A stretch of 64,000 nucleotides of DNA from Locusta migratoria (GCA_026315105.1 CM048750.1:73587797-73651796), one strand, 5' to 3'. Shown: positions 52,321-62,705, counted from the first letter of the stretch. Translations and numbers: made by a program. Notes: a model not told the origin generated them from the letters alone.

Positions 52321-53353
52321 TGTTCTTGTTGTTGTTGTGGTCTTCAGTCCGCAGACTGGTTTGACGCAACGCTCCACGCTACCCTGTCCTGTGGAAGTCT
52401 CTTCATCTGACAATACTTTCGGCAGCCTACATCCCTTTGAATCTGCTTACTGTATTCGTCCCTCTGTCTCCCTCTACGATTTTTACCCCACGCGCTGCCT
52501 TCTAATGCTAAGTTGACGATTCTTTGATGTCTTTGGATGTGTCCCACCAACCTATCCCTTCTCTTAGTCAAAATACGCCAATTCCCCAATTCTGTTGAGC
52601 ACCCCCTCATTAGTTACGCGATCTACCCATCTAATTTTCATCATTCGTCTGTAACAACATACTTCAAAAGCTTCTATAATCTTTTTGTCTGAACTCCTTA
52701 TTATCCACGCTTCACTTCCATACAATGCTACAGTCCAGAGAAATGCCTTCAGAAAGGACTTTCTGACATTTAAACTAATATTAGATGTCAACAGAAACGC
52801 TTTTCTTCCCATAGCCATTCTGCATTTTATATCTTCTTTACTTCGACCATCAGAAGTTATCTTGCTACCCAAGTAACATAACTCGTCTACTACTTTTATT
52901 GCCTCATTGCCTAATTTAATTCCTTCAGCATCGCCTGATTTTCTAACGCTACATTCCATTATCCTTGTTTTACTCTTGTTGAGGTTCATCTTATAACCTC
53001 TTTTCAAGACATTGTCCATTCCATTCAATTGCACTTCCAGATCCTTTTCGGTCTCTGGCAGGATTACTATGACCTCGTCAAACCGCAAAGCTTTCATTTC
53101 TTCTCCCTGAACTTTAATTCCCTCTCCAAATTTCTCCTTGCATTCCTTCTCTGCTTGCTCAATGTACAGATTGAACAACATTGGGGAAAGGCTACAACCC
53201 TGTCTTACACCCTCCCCAACCTCTGCGTCCCTTTCGTGCCCTTCGACTGTAATAACCGCTGTTTGGTTTTTGTATAAGTTGAGTATAACTCTTCGCTCCC
53301 TATATTTTACCCCTTCTACCTTAAGAATTTGAAACAGTGTATTTCAGTCGACA
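52321..53353 (-). mobile_element. RTE-like LINE, 5'-truncated
   Basis: A minus-strand LINE piece: reverse-transcriptase domain from the AFDNVD block to the C terminus, then 3'UTR ending GTCTTCAGTCCGCAGAC and an (AAC)n tail at about 52328-52339. A frameshift near 52590 separates the main frame from the terminal LALEGSAWGKNRRGRQRDEY block. The C-terminal order (RRMMKIRWVDRVTN, then GHIQRHQ, then GKNRRGR, then GCRKY) is like that of RTE/BovB-type and related LINEs. The copy starts within the reverse transcriptase at about 53353. Confidence 0.85.
52564..53353 (-). pseudogene. LINE reverse-transcriptase C-terminal half, catalytic box lost
   Basis: Blocks in order: AFDNVD (stop) NTLFQILKVEGVKY, RQGCSLSPMLFNLYIEQAEK (block 4), then LRFDEVIVILPETEKDLEVQ where an active element has F-A-D-D-I, then MNLNKSKTRIMECS and LCYLGSKITSDGRSKEDIKC, SVALYGSE-like VALYGSEAWIIRSSDKK, and YRRMMKIRWVDRVTNEGVLN. 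Loss of the second catalytic aspartate and a stop after AFDNVD show it is dead. Confidence 0.88.
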
Positions 53354-53394
53354 TTGTCAAAAGCAATTTATACCCATGGGGAGCGATCAAAATT

Positions 53395-53700
53395 TATATA
53401 AAACACACTTACTTCAGTCAAGATCGCTATATGTTGTCGTCCACTAGAAGGAACCCACGTCTTATGGTACGACCGTAGGACACAACAAAAGGACGAAGGA
53501 TCTCGTCTATGTAACTCGGAGACAGTCAAAGTACCATTCTTAAAGAAATGCTAGTACGTAAGTCGTCTAATACTGAGTCCTGGTCACACCATTCGTCCAC
53601 CACCATGATGATATGGCCACGTTTCCTGTACATAATCAGCGTAGTTCCGAATTCCACAATCTCAACAGATATGGAAACTACGTTAGGCAGGCTGACACAC
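53395..53700 (-). pseudogene. Tc1-like transposase fragment, copy 1
   Basis: In one minus-strand frame SYIDEILRPFVVSYGRTIRR, then GFLLVDDNI, corresponds to the Y(R/I)DEILRPxVxPYAxxxG..FxLMDDN region of Tc1-type transposases, the last DDN carrying a catalytic aspartate. Upstream is MVVDEWCDQDSVL in another frame (cf. VMVWAGIS). Frameshifted and truncated. Aligns with 53945-54240 at a 511-bp offset. Confidence 0.72.
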
Positions 53701-53944
53701 AAAATCTTGAACATTCGTTACGAATCCAATCGGTTTGTTCCCCCGCCCAGTTTCTGCGTGGTAAACGGTGCCGTGGTTTCAGTGGGATACACAACATAGG
53801 CTTCCGTGCATAGAGGCCACACTTGCTTGTGTCGATATTGCGCATCCCGTTGTTGCCTGAGGGTCCGTTCCAGCTGAGTTGCCTCCAGTCTCGAAGGTCT
53901 GTTAACCGGAGTAATGGTCATCTCTTGCTGATGTTATCCGTGAC

Positions 53945-54240
53945 GACGAGCGTTGTCAGAAGGAACCCATGTACAATGGCACCAGCGTAGGCCACAAAAA
54001 TGGTCGAAGGATCTCGTCTACGTAACTCTAACCAGTCAAAGCTCCATTCTGATCTAAATAAAGTCCCGTACGTCTCCCAATACTGAGTCCTGCCCACACC
54101 ATTGGCCCACCAACTTGATATGGTGATATTTCCCACACATAAGCAGGATTTTCCCGAGTTCCATTTTCTCTCCAGATGAGGCAACAATGAGTGGTCGCCT
54201 GAAGACAAAATCTTCGTTACGTCTCCAACCATGTTCCTCC
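53945..54240 (-). pseudogene. Tc1-like transposase fragment, copy 2
   Basis: Minus-strand text MVWAGLSIGRRTGLYLDQNG, ALTG, SYVDEILRPFLWPTLVPLYM, GSF shows the same Tc1 region (VWAGIS...RTDL, GxL, RYxDEILRP). An alternative frame is open for 123 codons but is not the transposase frame. Stops interrupt the real one. Confidence 0.75.
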
Positions 54241-54663
54241 GCCTAATTTCACTGATGCTCTCTATAAATGAGAGAGCCCTTCCAGTCACATTAGCAGTAG
54301 CCGGAAGACCTCAGACGATGTCGCCCGCATATGGTGACAAAACGTCAGGAAGAAGAAGTTTAGTGCATTGGCCATGGCCTCTCAGCCCGGTAGGAGTGCT
54401 CAGACAACTGTGTGGGCAGACACTTTGTCGAGCAAGTGCTTTCTAATAGAGCATCAAAATGTTACTCAGATTTCTCCGACTATAACTCTACCAAAGGATG
54501 TGACGTAAAAAAATCATATTTTATTTGATCAAAATATCCACGGGTGTACTGCCGGTCTATAGTGTCTAACGGGCACAATATTTCGGCGATCATACATGTC
54601 GCCATCATCAGGTGAACTGACGGACTGAGCTCCTGGAAACGCGCCGGCACGGAGATCCGCACG

Positions 54664-55218
54664 CTACGGCTGCTCGAAGGGAACTGGGTTGTAGCCCGGT
54701 AGCGGGCCATTTAAATACCCTCGGCCCGCGGAGCGACCCCTCCGCGGTCCGCGCCCCGCGTCGCGGCCGCGCAGTGGAACCGATTGCGCCGGCGTCTGAG
54801 AAGACGTCGGTGTGAGGGCTCTGTCCGCCGTGGTCGTCACTTCGTTACGTTTGCTAGATTTACTCTTAATTAACCCAATCGCTGGTTCCCAAGCTTTGCT
54901 AAGATTATAGCCAGAGTCACGGTTTATGAGGTCGTCACTTGCGCGAATTTCAATGGCCTCTCTAACGACGCAGTCCCAGTATCTCGACGTCTGTACCAGA
55001 ATCCTAGTGTGTTCATACTCCATGGCGTGATTCTCCGACAAACAATGTTCAGCGACCGCCGACTTGCTCGGATACATCAATCGTGTGTGCCTCTGGTGTT
55101 CAACGCATCGATCCTCGACGGTATGCATCGTCTGTCCAATATATGACTTTCCACACTGACACGGAATCTGGTACACTCCCGCCTACCTCAAACCGAGATC
55201 ATCTTTAGCGCTTCCCAC
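54664..55218 (-). pseudogene. Penelope GIY-YIG endonuclease, inverted copy
   Basis: The minus-strand frame contains VYQIPCQCGKSYIGQTMHTV (GIY and YIG motifs), DRCVEHQRHTRL (arginine and histidine of the domain), SAVAEHCLSENH, and REAIEIRASDDLINRDSGYN (catalytic glutamate), then a basic, Gly/Arg-rich C terminus ending NPVPFEQP. All expected motif positions are present. An in-frame TAG lies just before AGVYQ, in the stretch that links it to the reverse transcriptase (KDDLGLR-stop), and the reverse transcriptase is absent from this copy. Confidence 0.9.
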
Positions 55219-55983
55219 CTTTTCAATGGCGAATACTACGAACAAACGGAGGGAGTCGCCATGGGTAGCCCACTCTCCCCTGTGGTCGCAAATTTATACA
55301 TGGAGCATTTCGAGGAGGAAGCCCTTGCATCATCTTTATGGAAACCTACTTGCTTTTTCCGTTATGTGGACGACACTTTCGTCATCTGGCCACATGGTAT
55401 GGATAAACTCCTTGACTTCCTTACACATCTGAACTCCATACACCCCAACATCAAATTCACTATGGAGACTGAAACGGAGGGTAAATTGCCGTTTCTTGAC
55501 GTCTTGGTCAAGAGAAGAGCTGACGGCACCCTGGGTCATAGTGTATATCGGAAGACAACGCACACTGATCTGTATTTACACGCAGACAGTTGTCACCACC
55601 CTTCACAGAGGAATGGGGTACTTAAAACACTAGTACATAGGGCGCGCACTATCTCCGACGCAGAGAGTCTACCCCAGGAATTGGAACACCTGAGAACTGT
55701 ATTTCGAAAAAATGGGTACTCAGAGTGGCAGATTCAGCGGGCTCTCCGCCCAACCACTACAACACAACCTGTGGAAACGGATGAAAACGCAAGGGAAGAT
55801 GTAGGCACTGCGTTCGTTCTATATACCGGCGCACTCTCAGATAAGATCGCCCGCATTTTGAGAAAACACCAGGTTGGAACTGTTTTTTGTCCGCCGAATA
55901 AAATTCGTGCACTGGTGGGAAGCGCTAAAGATGATCTCGGTTTGAGGAAGGCGGGAGAGTACCAGATTCCGTGTGGAGTATGA
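55219..55983 (+). pseudogene. Penelope reverse transcriptase, 5'-truncated
   Basis: The frame enters at FNGEYYEQTEGVAMGSPLSP, with VVANLYMEHFEE (block 4), then FFRYVDDTFVIWPHG (the YVDD catalytic box), then FTMETETEGKLPFLDVLVKR (the LPFLD motif of Penelope/telomerase-type reverse transcriptases) and SVYRKTTHTDLYLHADSCHH. It continues into the linker ending KDDLGLRKAGEYQIPCGV and stops, because a deletion of about 130 bp joins the GIY half to EYEHTRI sequence with a frame change. The finger subdomain (blocks 1-3) is missing; the YVDD box is intact. Confidence 0.92.
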
Positions 55984-56305
55984 ACACACTAGGATTCTGG
56001 TACAGACGTCGAGATACTGGGACTGCATCGTTAGAGAGGCCATTGAAATTCGCACAAGTGACGACCTCATAAACTGTGACTCTGGCTATAATCTTAGCAA
56101 AGCTTGGGAACCAGCGATTGGGTTAATTAAGAGTAAATCTAGCAAACGTAACGAAGTGACGACCACGGCGGACAGAGCCCTCACACCGACGTCTTCTCAG
56201 ACGCCGGCGCAATCGGTTCCACTGCGCGGCCGCGACGCGGGGCGCGGACCGCGGAGGGGTCGCTCCGCGGGTCGAGGGTATTTAAATGGCCCGCTACCGG
56301 GCTAG
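55973..56305 (+). pseudogene. Penelope GIY-YIG remnant and C terminus, forward copy
   Basis: After the deletion the frame resumes EYEHTRILVQTSRYWDCIVR, EAIEIRTSDDLINCDSGYNL and the Gly/Arg-rich C terminus. The YIG, arginine and histidine motifs are gone. Compared with the inverted copy there are few substitutions (for example CVVREAIEIRA to CIVREAIEIRT), so the two halves are of similar age. Confidence 0.9.
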
Positions 56306-56518
56306 AACCCAGTTCCCTTCGAGAAGCCGTAGCGTGCGGATCTCCGTGCCGGCGCGTTTCCAGGAGCTCAGTCCGTCAGTTCACCTGATGATGGTGACAT
56401 GTATGATCGCCGAAATATTGTGCCCGTTGGACACTATAGACTGGCAGTACACCCGTGGATATTTTGATCATCAAATACGCCGGGAGAAACTGAAGAATCA
56501 CATCATATTTTATTTGAT

Positions 56519-56693
56519 AATAAACGGGACTGTACGACCACATTTGATAACTGAAGAAATGAAAGGGTATAAGATCATTTCAGACAATTACCAGCAGTGG
56601 ACAAAAGATATGGATGTGCTTTTTACATGCCAGAATAGGTACTGGAGAAAAGAAGAGGTCAAAGTAATAGAGGAAAGGCTTGTTAAAACCTAA
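56519..56693 (+). other. Unrecognised open frame interrupted by the Penelope insertion
   Basis: Joining the sequence before the left duplication (from 54504) to that after the right one (56519) gives an open frame, IIFYLIINGTVRPHLITEEM, KGYKIISDNYQQWTKDMDVL, FTCQNRYWRKEEVKVIEERL, VKT, stop at 56691, with AATAAA at 56737-56742. No acceptor-like AG lies between the upstream stop (54501) and the frame. It may be the end of an old element's protein or a chance frame. Confidence 0.3.
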
Positions 56694-56990
56694 AGAAGTG
56701 AGACTTATGAATGTAATGTTTTTGTCTCATTTAAAAAATAAATTGTTTCAAACTGTTTGTCGCTTCATAATAATATAGCGTAACACTTAAAAATGCAGTT
56801 TTCTAGTTTATATCTTTTTAACCAGTTTACAGCAATGACAGGTAATGAGACAATTTGCAACTCATTTATGAATTTAATGGGATGATGAATAATTTATGTC
56901 GTGTTAATAAGCAAGTAAAAACAGATATTGGTAGAAATCCCAAAGCGCAGTATTAGATAAAGAACGGTCCGATTGACAAATCACTGTAGT
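56694..56990. other. Unassigned AT-rich stretch
   Basis: Apart from the AATAAA noted with the preceding frame, nothing recognised. Confidence 0.4.
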
Positions 56991-56994
56991 AAAT

Positions 56995-58105
56995 GATAAG
57001 GACTGTGAGTATAGGATGTTGGAATGTTCAGGATATAAGAAGAAAGAATGATTGGGTATTGAGAGAACTTCATTTATACAGTATAGATATTGTAGTGCTT
57101 ACCGAGACAACGAAGAAAGAACAGGGGAATAAACATACAGATGAATACATATATTTTTGAACTGTGAGCAGGAAACGAAATGGGTTCAATCAGGAGTGCT
57201 TATAGCCATAAAAAAGAGAGTGGAAACTAAAATGGTAGATTTGTGTCCGATAGATGAATGATAATGTATTTAGAGATAAAAGGACGAAAAGTAAGGATTT
57301 TTGGGATCTATGTTCCAACAGATGCCTATGATATGAAAACTAAAGACAAGTTTTTTGAGAAACTTGCAAAAGAACTGGATAAAGTTCAAACTAAACAAGA
57401 AATTATTTTTCTGGATATTTAAACGAGAGGATGGGGGAACGTCCTGAACAGTAGGATAATTAGACGACTTGGTGAAGATGTAGTAAATGAAAATGATCAA
57501 AGATGGATAGAATTAAGTGAGCAAAATTCGTTACAAATTCTATTTTTTTTCAACATATATGAGTGGATCAAAACAAAAGTTATGTTGTCATAAAGCAATA
57601 TTCAGTGATATATTAGCATCTGATATAAAACTATGCAGGTGGGTGAAATGATAATCGGACGATTTGTTAGTTAAATCAACAACGGAAATAAAATGACAAT
57701 TATAATTTCTGGGAGATGTATGTTTTACAATCTAGATGGTTTAAAGACTGATTTCACGAGCTTCCTCTACGAAGTATGGCTGTAGAATAAGGTACAACTA
57801 TGCTAGAGACGTATGAAGTACTAAACAATGTAGCACCAGCGGAGTCACTGGGACTACTGGAGAAGCGGTTCAAATATTACTAGTGCAGTGACGAATTAAA
57901 TACCTGGATGCTAAATTAATTTGTAAGAGATGACACAATAGAAGATATTCATGTGAAAGAGGTCAAGGAGGAACTACAAAAAATGACAAATAATAAAGCA
58001 GCAGAACCAAGAGTTCCGCCTATTGAGTTACTAAAATATGCTACGACGAAAACTTTAGAAATAATTTCCGTACTTTTTAATAAAAATTTAATGTGAGAAG
58101 ATTTA

Positions 58106-58145
<40 letters not shown>

Positions 58146-58610
58146 GGAAAATTTCCTATATTTCTATGATTTACAAGAAGGGACACAGAAAAGTTTGCAG
58201 TAACTATGCAACAGGTAGACTGTATGGAAAAGTTTTGAAAACTAAAATAGACAAAGAGATTAATGAAATGGATGAGCAAAATGATTTTAGAGCAGGAATA
58301 TCCTGCACAGACAATGTATTCATTTTGAAAATCATAGTAGAAAATGTTTTGTGAAAGGGAACGGAACTAAATTTTTGTAGGTCTGGCTTTGGACTCCGTC
58401 CCACTGTCTTAGAGAAATCTGGAACAGGTAAAGGGTAAATAAATTCAATGAAAAACATGTCTGAAGACAATAAGGCCGTAATACAGATCGGAAATTGTAC
58501 CTCTGATCCACTTTTAACAACAAAGGTGGCGAAGCAATGACAGTGTGTTTCGCCCACTTTATTTAAAATACACTTGAATGCGGCATAGGATAATTTAGAT
58601 CTATGGAAAT
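56995..58610 (+). pseudogene. RTE-like LINE relic: endonuclease and reverse-transcriptase N-terminal half
   Basis: Plus-strand pieces in ORF2 order: GCWNVQDIRRKNDWVLRELH, DIVVLTETTKKEQGN (apurinic endonuclease start, 57010-57130); a region with VRIFGIYVPTDAYDMKTKD-like text (57285-57350) and IIFLDI (57400; expected GDFN box degraded); then EDIHVKEVKEELQKMTNNKA (57945), ISYISMIYKKGHRKVCSNYA (reverse-transcriptase block 1), NEMDEQNDFRAGISCTDNVF (block 2), SMKNMSEDNKAVIQIGNCTS and CVSPTLFKIHLNAA (block 4, 58550). Many stops and frameshifts. The YADD region and everything after are missing. An A37 run sits in the middle. Confidence 0.8.
58107..58143. repeat. A37 run inside the LINE relic
   Basis: 37 consecutive A within the reverse-transcriptase frame, between AATTTAATGTGAGAAGATTTAC and CTGGAAAATTTCC. 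Either an expanded A tract or a tail left by a retroposon. Confidence 0.9.
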
Positions 58611-58849
58611 ATTGCCACGTTGAAAACTTCCGTTGGTCCGTAATTCGAAGGCTGGTCGTTAATAGAGCACAACACTTTACTAAGAACACGTTTATTGCGA
58701 GAACAAGCGTACACTCAGACTGACTGATTCCTGCTTGGAGTGCTCCAACTAATTAAACATAGAAAAAATTTTCTGGAACTTACAAGTACATCAAACATAA
58801 GAAACACGTGAAACTTTCTAGAAATAGTGAATGCTAACAAATTAATGTT
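58611..58849. other. Unassigned; possible LTR remnant
   Basis: Lies between the LINE relic and the end of gypsy pol, where a 3' LTR would be expected. It starts near TGCCACGTTGAAAACTTCCG but lacks a second copy in the window for comparison, so the LTR call is speculation. Confidence 0.3.
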
Positions 58850-60366
58850 TTCTGCCCGTGGCGGGATTTGAATTGGGGACAGCAAGCACAGCGATCTGTG
58901 ATGCTAAATACTGCCCTACGAATTCTGTCGGAAGACTAGCGGCATTGCTCCCCACCATGAAAGAACAGCAACTCGCTATTAGCTTCCTTTTACAGCCAGC
59001 TGCAGTGTCCTTGATCTTGTCAAGAGTCCTTTGTATGACAGTTCGGGAGAATCCTTCCATTCTGCCTGCACGCATTCTTTGCGGTGACGCCGACCAGACC
59101 CTCCTGTCATCATTATCGTAACGGTCTGCAGAGTCCTTGAACAATAGGCCGTTTATCTGTTCTTTGGGATCGTGGTAAGGCTTCATACGGAGTACGTGCA
59201 CAATGCCTCTTCGCTTTCGTCGTTTCTAGGGCGGCTCATAATCCTCGACTTCGCCAGTGAAGGCGTATGACAAGATACCGACCAAAGTATCGCTTCAGAA
59301 ACTTTCCGTACAGGGGTAAAAAACCATACAAGGTCTCCTGGGCTGTATACAACAGGTCGGTGCTTGTCGTTATACCGCTGACGGTTCTTCTATTGGACGT
59401 CCAGAGTCCGTATGCAAGCCCGCTGTCTCATTCTGAGTGTCGACAGGTTGGAATGGAAACAGCGTATCCATTGTCGTCTCAGCTTCACGACGATGGAGCA
59501 GTAAAAACGGCGTTAAGCCTGTGGTGTCTTGCTGTATTATAAGAAAATGTCACGACTTGCAGTAATGTATCCAGATCCTTCTGCTCAACATCGACGTGCG
59601 TCAACAGCATATCTGTTAATGTCTTGTTAAAACGCTCTGTAAGACCATTTGTCTGAGGACGGTAGGCAGTTGTGATTCTGTGGACAATGGCGCAACGTGA
59701 CATTACCTATGATACTAGTTTTGACATGAATACTTTTCCTCGATCAGATATCAACAAACGTAGTGCACCATGCTTAAAAATGTCTTCTACAAGAAATTTT
59801 GCTATCTCTGGAGCTTCTGTAGTTCGCACAAGTTTGGTGACAACGTGACGGGTGAGGTAGTCAGTGCAGACTATTATCTATCGGTTACCACTTGTCGACT
59901 TCGGGATCCTTCTTAAAAGGTCGATTCCAATTCGATGGAATGGAGCTGCTGCAGGTGGAATTGGTACCAGATGACCTGGAGAATATCGCGGCATGTGCTT
60001 CCGTCTCGGGCAGTCCTTACAGTGGCTCACGTTGTACTTGACAGATCGGTAGAGACCTTGCCACTAATACTTGCGTCTGATTCTGTCTAGGGTCTTCACG
60101 AACCCCCAGATGATAGAATATTGGAGAATCGTGAAAATGAGAATAACTGATCGGAGATGAGCTGGAACAACAAGTAGCCATTTGGGGCACAGTGGATCAC
60201 AGTTGCTCTTATACAATGTCCAGTTTATAAGTTGAAACTCTCCTTTGGTCGGATCTCCTTCCTCCAAGGTCTCTATGGTTTCCCTTTCTTCAGCTGTAAT
60301 GTCACATAACTCAGTGAGACCTAAAATTTCACCCCTGCTGTTGTGTTCGGCTAATGGATTTCCCAA
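58850..60366 (-). pseudogene. gypsy integrase, frameshifted
   Basis: A zinc-finger region near 60110-60010 (HFxxSPIFYHLGV..., with DRIRRKYYWQ-like text in another frame and HCKDCPRRKHMPR). The core has DYLTRHVVTKLVRTTEAPEI (first D, about 59860), LRLLISDRGKVFMSK (second D, about 59750) and ITTAYRPQTNGLTERFNKTL (catalytic E, 59670-59610). The C terminus shows GEVEDYEPP and VHVLRMKPYHDP. All three acidic residues survive, but the frame changes several times. Confidence 0.88.
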
Positions 60367-60419
60367 AAGGCAGTCGGCGATCCTTCGAACTGGTCAGCCA
60401 ACATAAAGATTGGTGGTCT

Positions 60420-60775
60420 GTGAGGACGGTGAATGGTTTACCGAATAAATACGGCCGGAACTTGTTGATAGCTCAGATAGCGGCGAGACATTTCTTCTCG
60501 GTTGTAGAGTAGTTTATCTCGGACTTCGAGAGAAATCGTGATGCATAGGCTATCACCTTTTCAGCACCTTCCTGAATTTGTACAAGCACTGCATCAATCC
60601 CATAACCGCTAGCGTCTGTGTTTTCGGTATCAGCATTCTCGTCGTATAAGGCAAGAACTGGTGCGGAAGTTAGAGCCTCCTTAAGTGCTCGGAAAACTCT
60701 TTCTTTCTCCTCATCCCAGTAAAACTTGGCGTCGCCCTGCAGAAGTTCTTGCAATAAACGTGCCTTGTTACAAAT
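60420..60775 (-). pseudogene. gypsy RNase H region
   Basis: Directly after the deletion: ARLLQELLQGDAKFYWDEEK, RVFRALKEALTSAPVLALYD, TDASGYGIDAVLVQIQEGAE, VIAYASRFLSKSEINYSTTE, KKCLAAI. The TDASGxGxGAVL motif holds the first RNase H aspartate (one Gly replaced by Asp in GIDAVL); NYSTTEKECLA is the conserved second block. The frame then breaks; LTDHQSLCWLTS-like text follows in another frame near 60410. Confidence 0.9.
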
Positions 60776-60781
60776 TTGCCA

Positions 60782-61690
60782 CTAACCTGTCTGCATATCC
60801 ATAGTTGAGAAGTATGTAGTTCCTTTCAAACCGTCTAAGGTGTCGTCAATGCACGGCAATGGATAGACATCTTTATTTGTGATTTTGTTCAGGCGCCGAT
60901 ATTCGTCACAGAAACCACACGTCCCATCCTTCTTGTTAATGAGGACCACTGGAGACAACCAGGGACTCTCTGAAGGTTGAATAATGACATCGTGCAACAT
61001 CTTCTGCACTTCTTCCTGAATTATCCGTTTTTCAGCTGGCGACACTCTGTAAGAACGTTGGCTAATCGGTGGATGATCCCCAGTATTGATTCGGTGTTTT
61101 ATCGTGAGCCGTTTCACTTGGCTTTTCACCTGCCTGGCCTGGAATACAACTGAAAATTGGTGTAGTATGATTGACACCTGCTGACGTTGTTCCTGCGTCA
61201 GACCGGACTCTACATGCAAGGCCACAGTAGTTTCCTCTAGTGTGTTGTAGGCAGTAACAGCAAAGCATGAGACTTCGTTGATGACACTGAGCTCACCGTC
61301 CCGGACTGGTTCGGCTGTTACAATACACATTCCTTTAGGAATGAGTTGAGATTGCTCGTGAAAATTAGTGATCCAAAGTTCTCCTCGACCACCTGTAATG
61401 CTTATGATAGCCGCAGGTATGTAGATTTTCTTTGTTATACTGATAAGCTTTTAGCGATCGACAAGCACTTCATCGTCCAACTGGTCATCTCGGCTACTGA
61501 CTGGAACTCTTCTCATTGTTAACGGCGGGATCTTAACATTCTCGACAGCAAACAACCTCCTTGGGAAGTACATGTTACGTGTACTCGTCGGAACGGCTTC
61601 TTCAATTTCTAGCTCTGATCTTCCACAGTCAATGGGATGCCTGAACGAAGTCTCATCCGAGGATGACGTTATGGCTATATTCTGTGAAAT
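60782..61690 (-). pseudogene. gypsy protease end and reverse-transcriptase N terminus
   Basis: The frame at 61330-60782 reads LTIKHRINTGDHPPISQRSY, RVSPAEKRIIQEEVQKML, VIIQPSESPWLSPVVLINKK, DGTCGFCDEYRRLNKITNKD, YPLPCIDDTLDGLKGTTYFS, TMDMQTG and then a stop where WQI should follow Y. These are reverse-transcriptase blocks 1-3, with the first catalytic aspartate (TMDMQTG). Upstream, in the same direction after a stop near 61450, lie IDCGRSELEIEEAVPTSTRN and FAVENVKIPPLTMRRVPVSS, typical of the protease to reverse-transcriptase linker. Confidence 0.9.
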
Positions 61691-61950
61691 CCGCGACGAG
61701 ATCAGAAAATCTTAAAAATATCCTGCATTTCAATATTAATCCTGTGAAACATCCTGCGAAATTCGATTATTGTCTTATTCGAGGGATATCAGTAGTTATA
61801 CAGTTAAAAAAGGATGAAACCCTTATAGAAAAGAGTTTTCACGGAGGAAAAGGTTTCATTGATATAGTAGCGTCCGCTATGCGTATTGTCTGCAGTCATA
61901 GCAGACGTAAACATAGTTCGCGTCGACCAGAAATGCGAAATAGCTGACAA
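61691..61950. other. Unassigned, open on plus strand
   Basis: A 94-codon plus-strand frame (61663-61947) has no recognisable domain. In a complete gypsy element, gag-pol sequence would lie here on the minus strand; I do not see it. Confidence 0.35.
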
Positions 61951-61965
61951 CCAAGGAGGCTTCTC

Positions 61966-62161
61966 AAATAAAAAGAATGTTCAAATGTTTGTATAGTCTA
62001 TGGGACTTAACTACGGGGTCATCAGTCCCTAAACTTACAAACTACTTACGAACTAAGACGGCACAAATATCCATGCCCGAGGGGGGATTCGAACCCCCAA
62101 CCGTAGTGGCCGTGCAGACCGTGACTGGAGCGCCTTAGTCTCCTCGGCCACCGCGGCAGGC
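61966..62161 (-). mobile_element. SINE A, minus strand
   Basis: Full length from tail (GTTCAAATGTTTGTATAGTC) to head (CTCGGCCACCGCGGCAGGC). Imperfect direct repeats GGAGGCTTCTC at 61955-61965 and GGAGGTTCCTC at 62162-62172. Confidence 0.92.
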
Positions 62162-62172
62162 GGAGGTTCCTC

Positions 62173-62699
62173 CTTGACAACGACCAAAGATTTAAAATTT
62201 AAGCTCGATGAGTTTTACCTTATGTAGAGTGACGAGACCTTGAGTGGATGACTATTATACTTGTTTCATGCTCCATTAATCACTTTAAAAAATCAAGCTG
62301 AGGTAAATTTGGTAAAATTATGAGCATAATCGAAGCACAGGATACCCTCAGTTGGCATTGGCCCATGGTGTCATCAAAATGGAAAACCCATATTTCAGAC
62401 ATAGCCAGTTGCAACTACTCAATGTTTCAATTGATTAGTGCTTTTATTTAAACCATGGTGTTCGCTAAAATGTTACTTCCTGACCTGGTGGACTCATATG
62501 ATTTGCCAAGGTGTTAATATGCTTAGAAATCTGGACAACATAGAATGACTTGCTTAATTTTTTGTACAGACCATAAAGTAAATAAATAATGTTGTTCCTG
62601 CTCTGTGGTTGGCAGGTTCTTGATGTACCCTTGTCTGCTCAGTAAAAGTAATTGCCCTCGTAAAATGAAAGCTCGCCACTACATAGCCTTCTATACAAC
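62173..62699. other. Mostly unassigned; one relative of the 62.7-kb hairpin
   Basis: GAGCATAATCGAAGCACAGG, then ATACCCTCAGTTGGCATTGG, at 62322-62362 resembles the hairpin arms at 62706-62850 (TAATTGAAGCATGGGATACC). Otherwise nothing recognised. Confidence 0.45.
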
Positions 62700-62705
62700 A
62701 CGCCA

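Larger units (their letters stand above)
54530..56501 (+). mobile_element. Composite Penelope-like element with inverted 3' copy, 17-bp TSD
   Basis: A forward, 5'-truncated copy (55219-56501; reverse transcriptase, damaged GIY-YIG, 3' tail) is joined head-to-head to an inverted 3' part (54530-55218; GIY-YIG and tail). The whole is bounded by perfect direct repeats ATCATATTTTATTTGAT at 54513-54529 and 56502-56518, so both halves were inserted together. The forward tail extends about 36 bp beyond the inverted one (ATCATCAAATACGCCGGGAG). An inverted partial copy upstream is a known habit of Penelope elements. Confidence 0.93.
58850..61690 (-). mobile_element. Ty3/gypsy-type LTR retrotransposon pol relic
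   Basis: Minus-strand pol in the expected gypsy order: protease end (SELEIEEAVPTSTRNMYFPR region near 61600), reverse-transcriptase N terminus, RNase H, integrase zinc finger, integrase core, integrase C terminus ending VHVLRMKPYHDPKEQ (near 59190). It is broken by stops and frameshifts and by an internal deletion at about 60780 that removes the reverse-transcriptase core. No gag and no certain LTRs seen. Plain retrotransposon; no envelope gene. Confidence 0.9.

Noticed and set aside
53918..54289. 123-codon minus-strand frame as a host receptor or membrane gene
   Set aside because: The neighbouring frame of the same DNA reads as a Tc1 transposase, so the open frame is a shadow of a decayed transposase.
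58850..61690. Endogenous retrovirus with an envelope gene
   Set aside because: Only pol pieces of a Ty3/gypsy element are visible; no envelope-like frame lies on either side.
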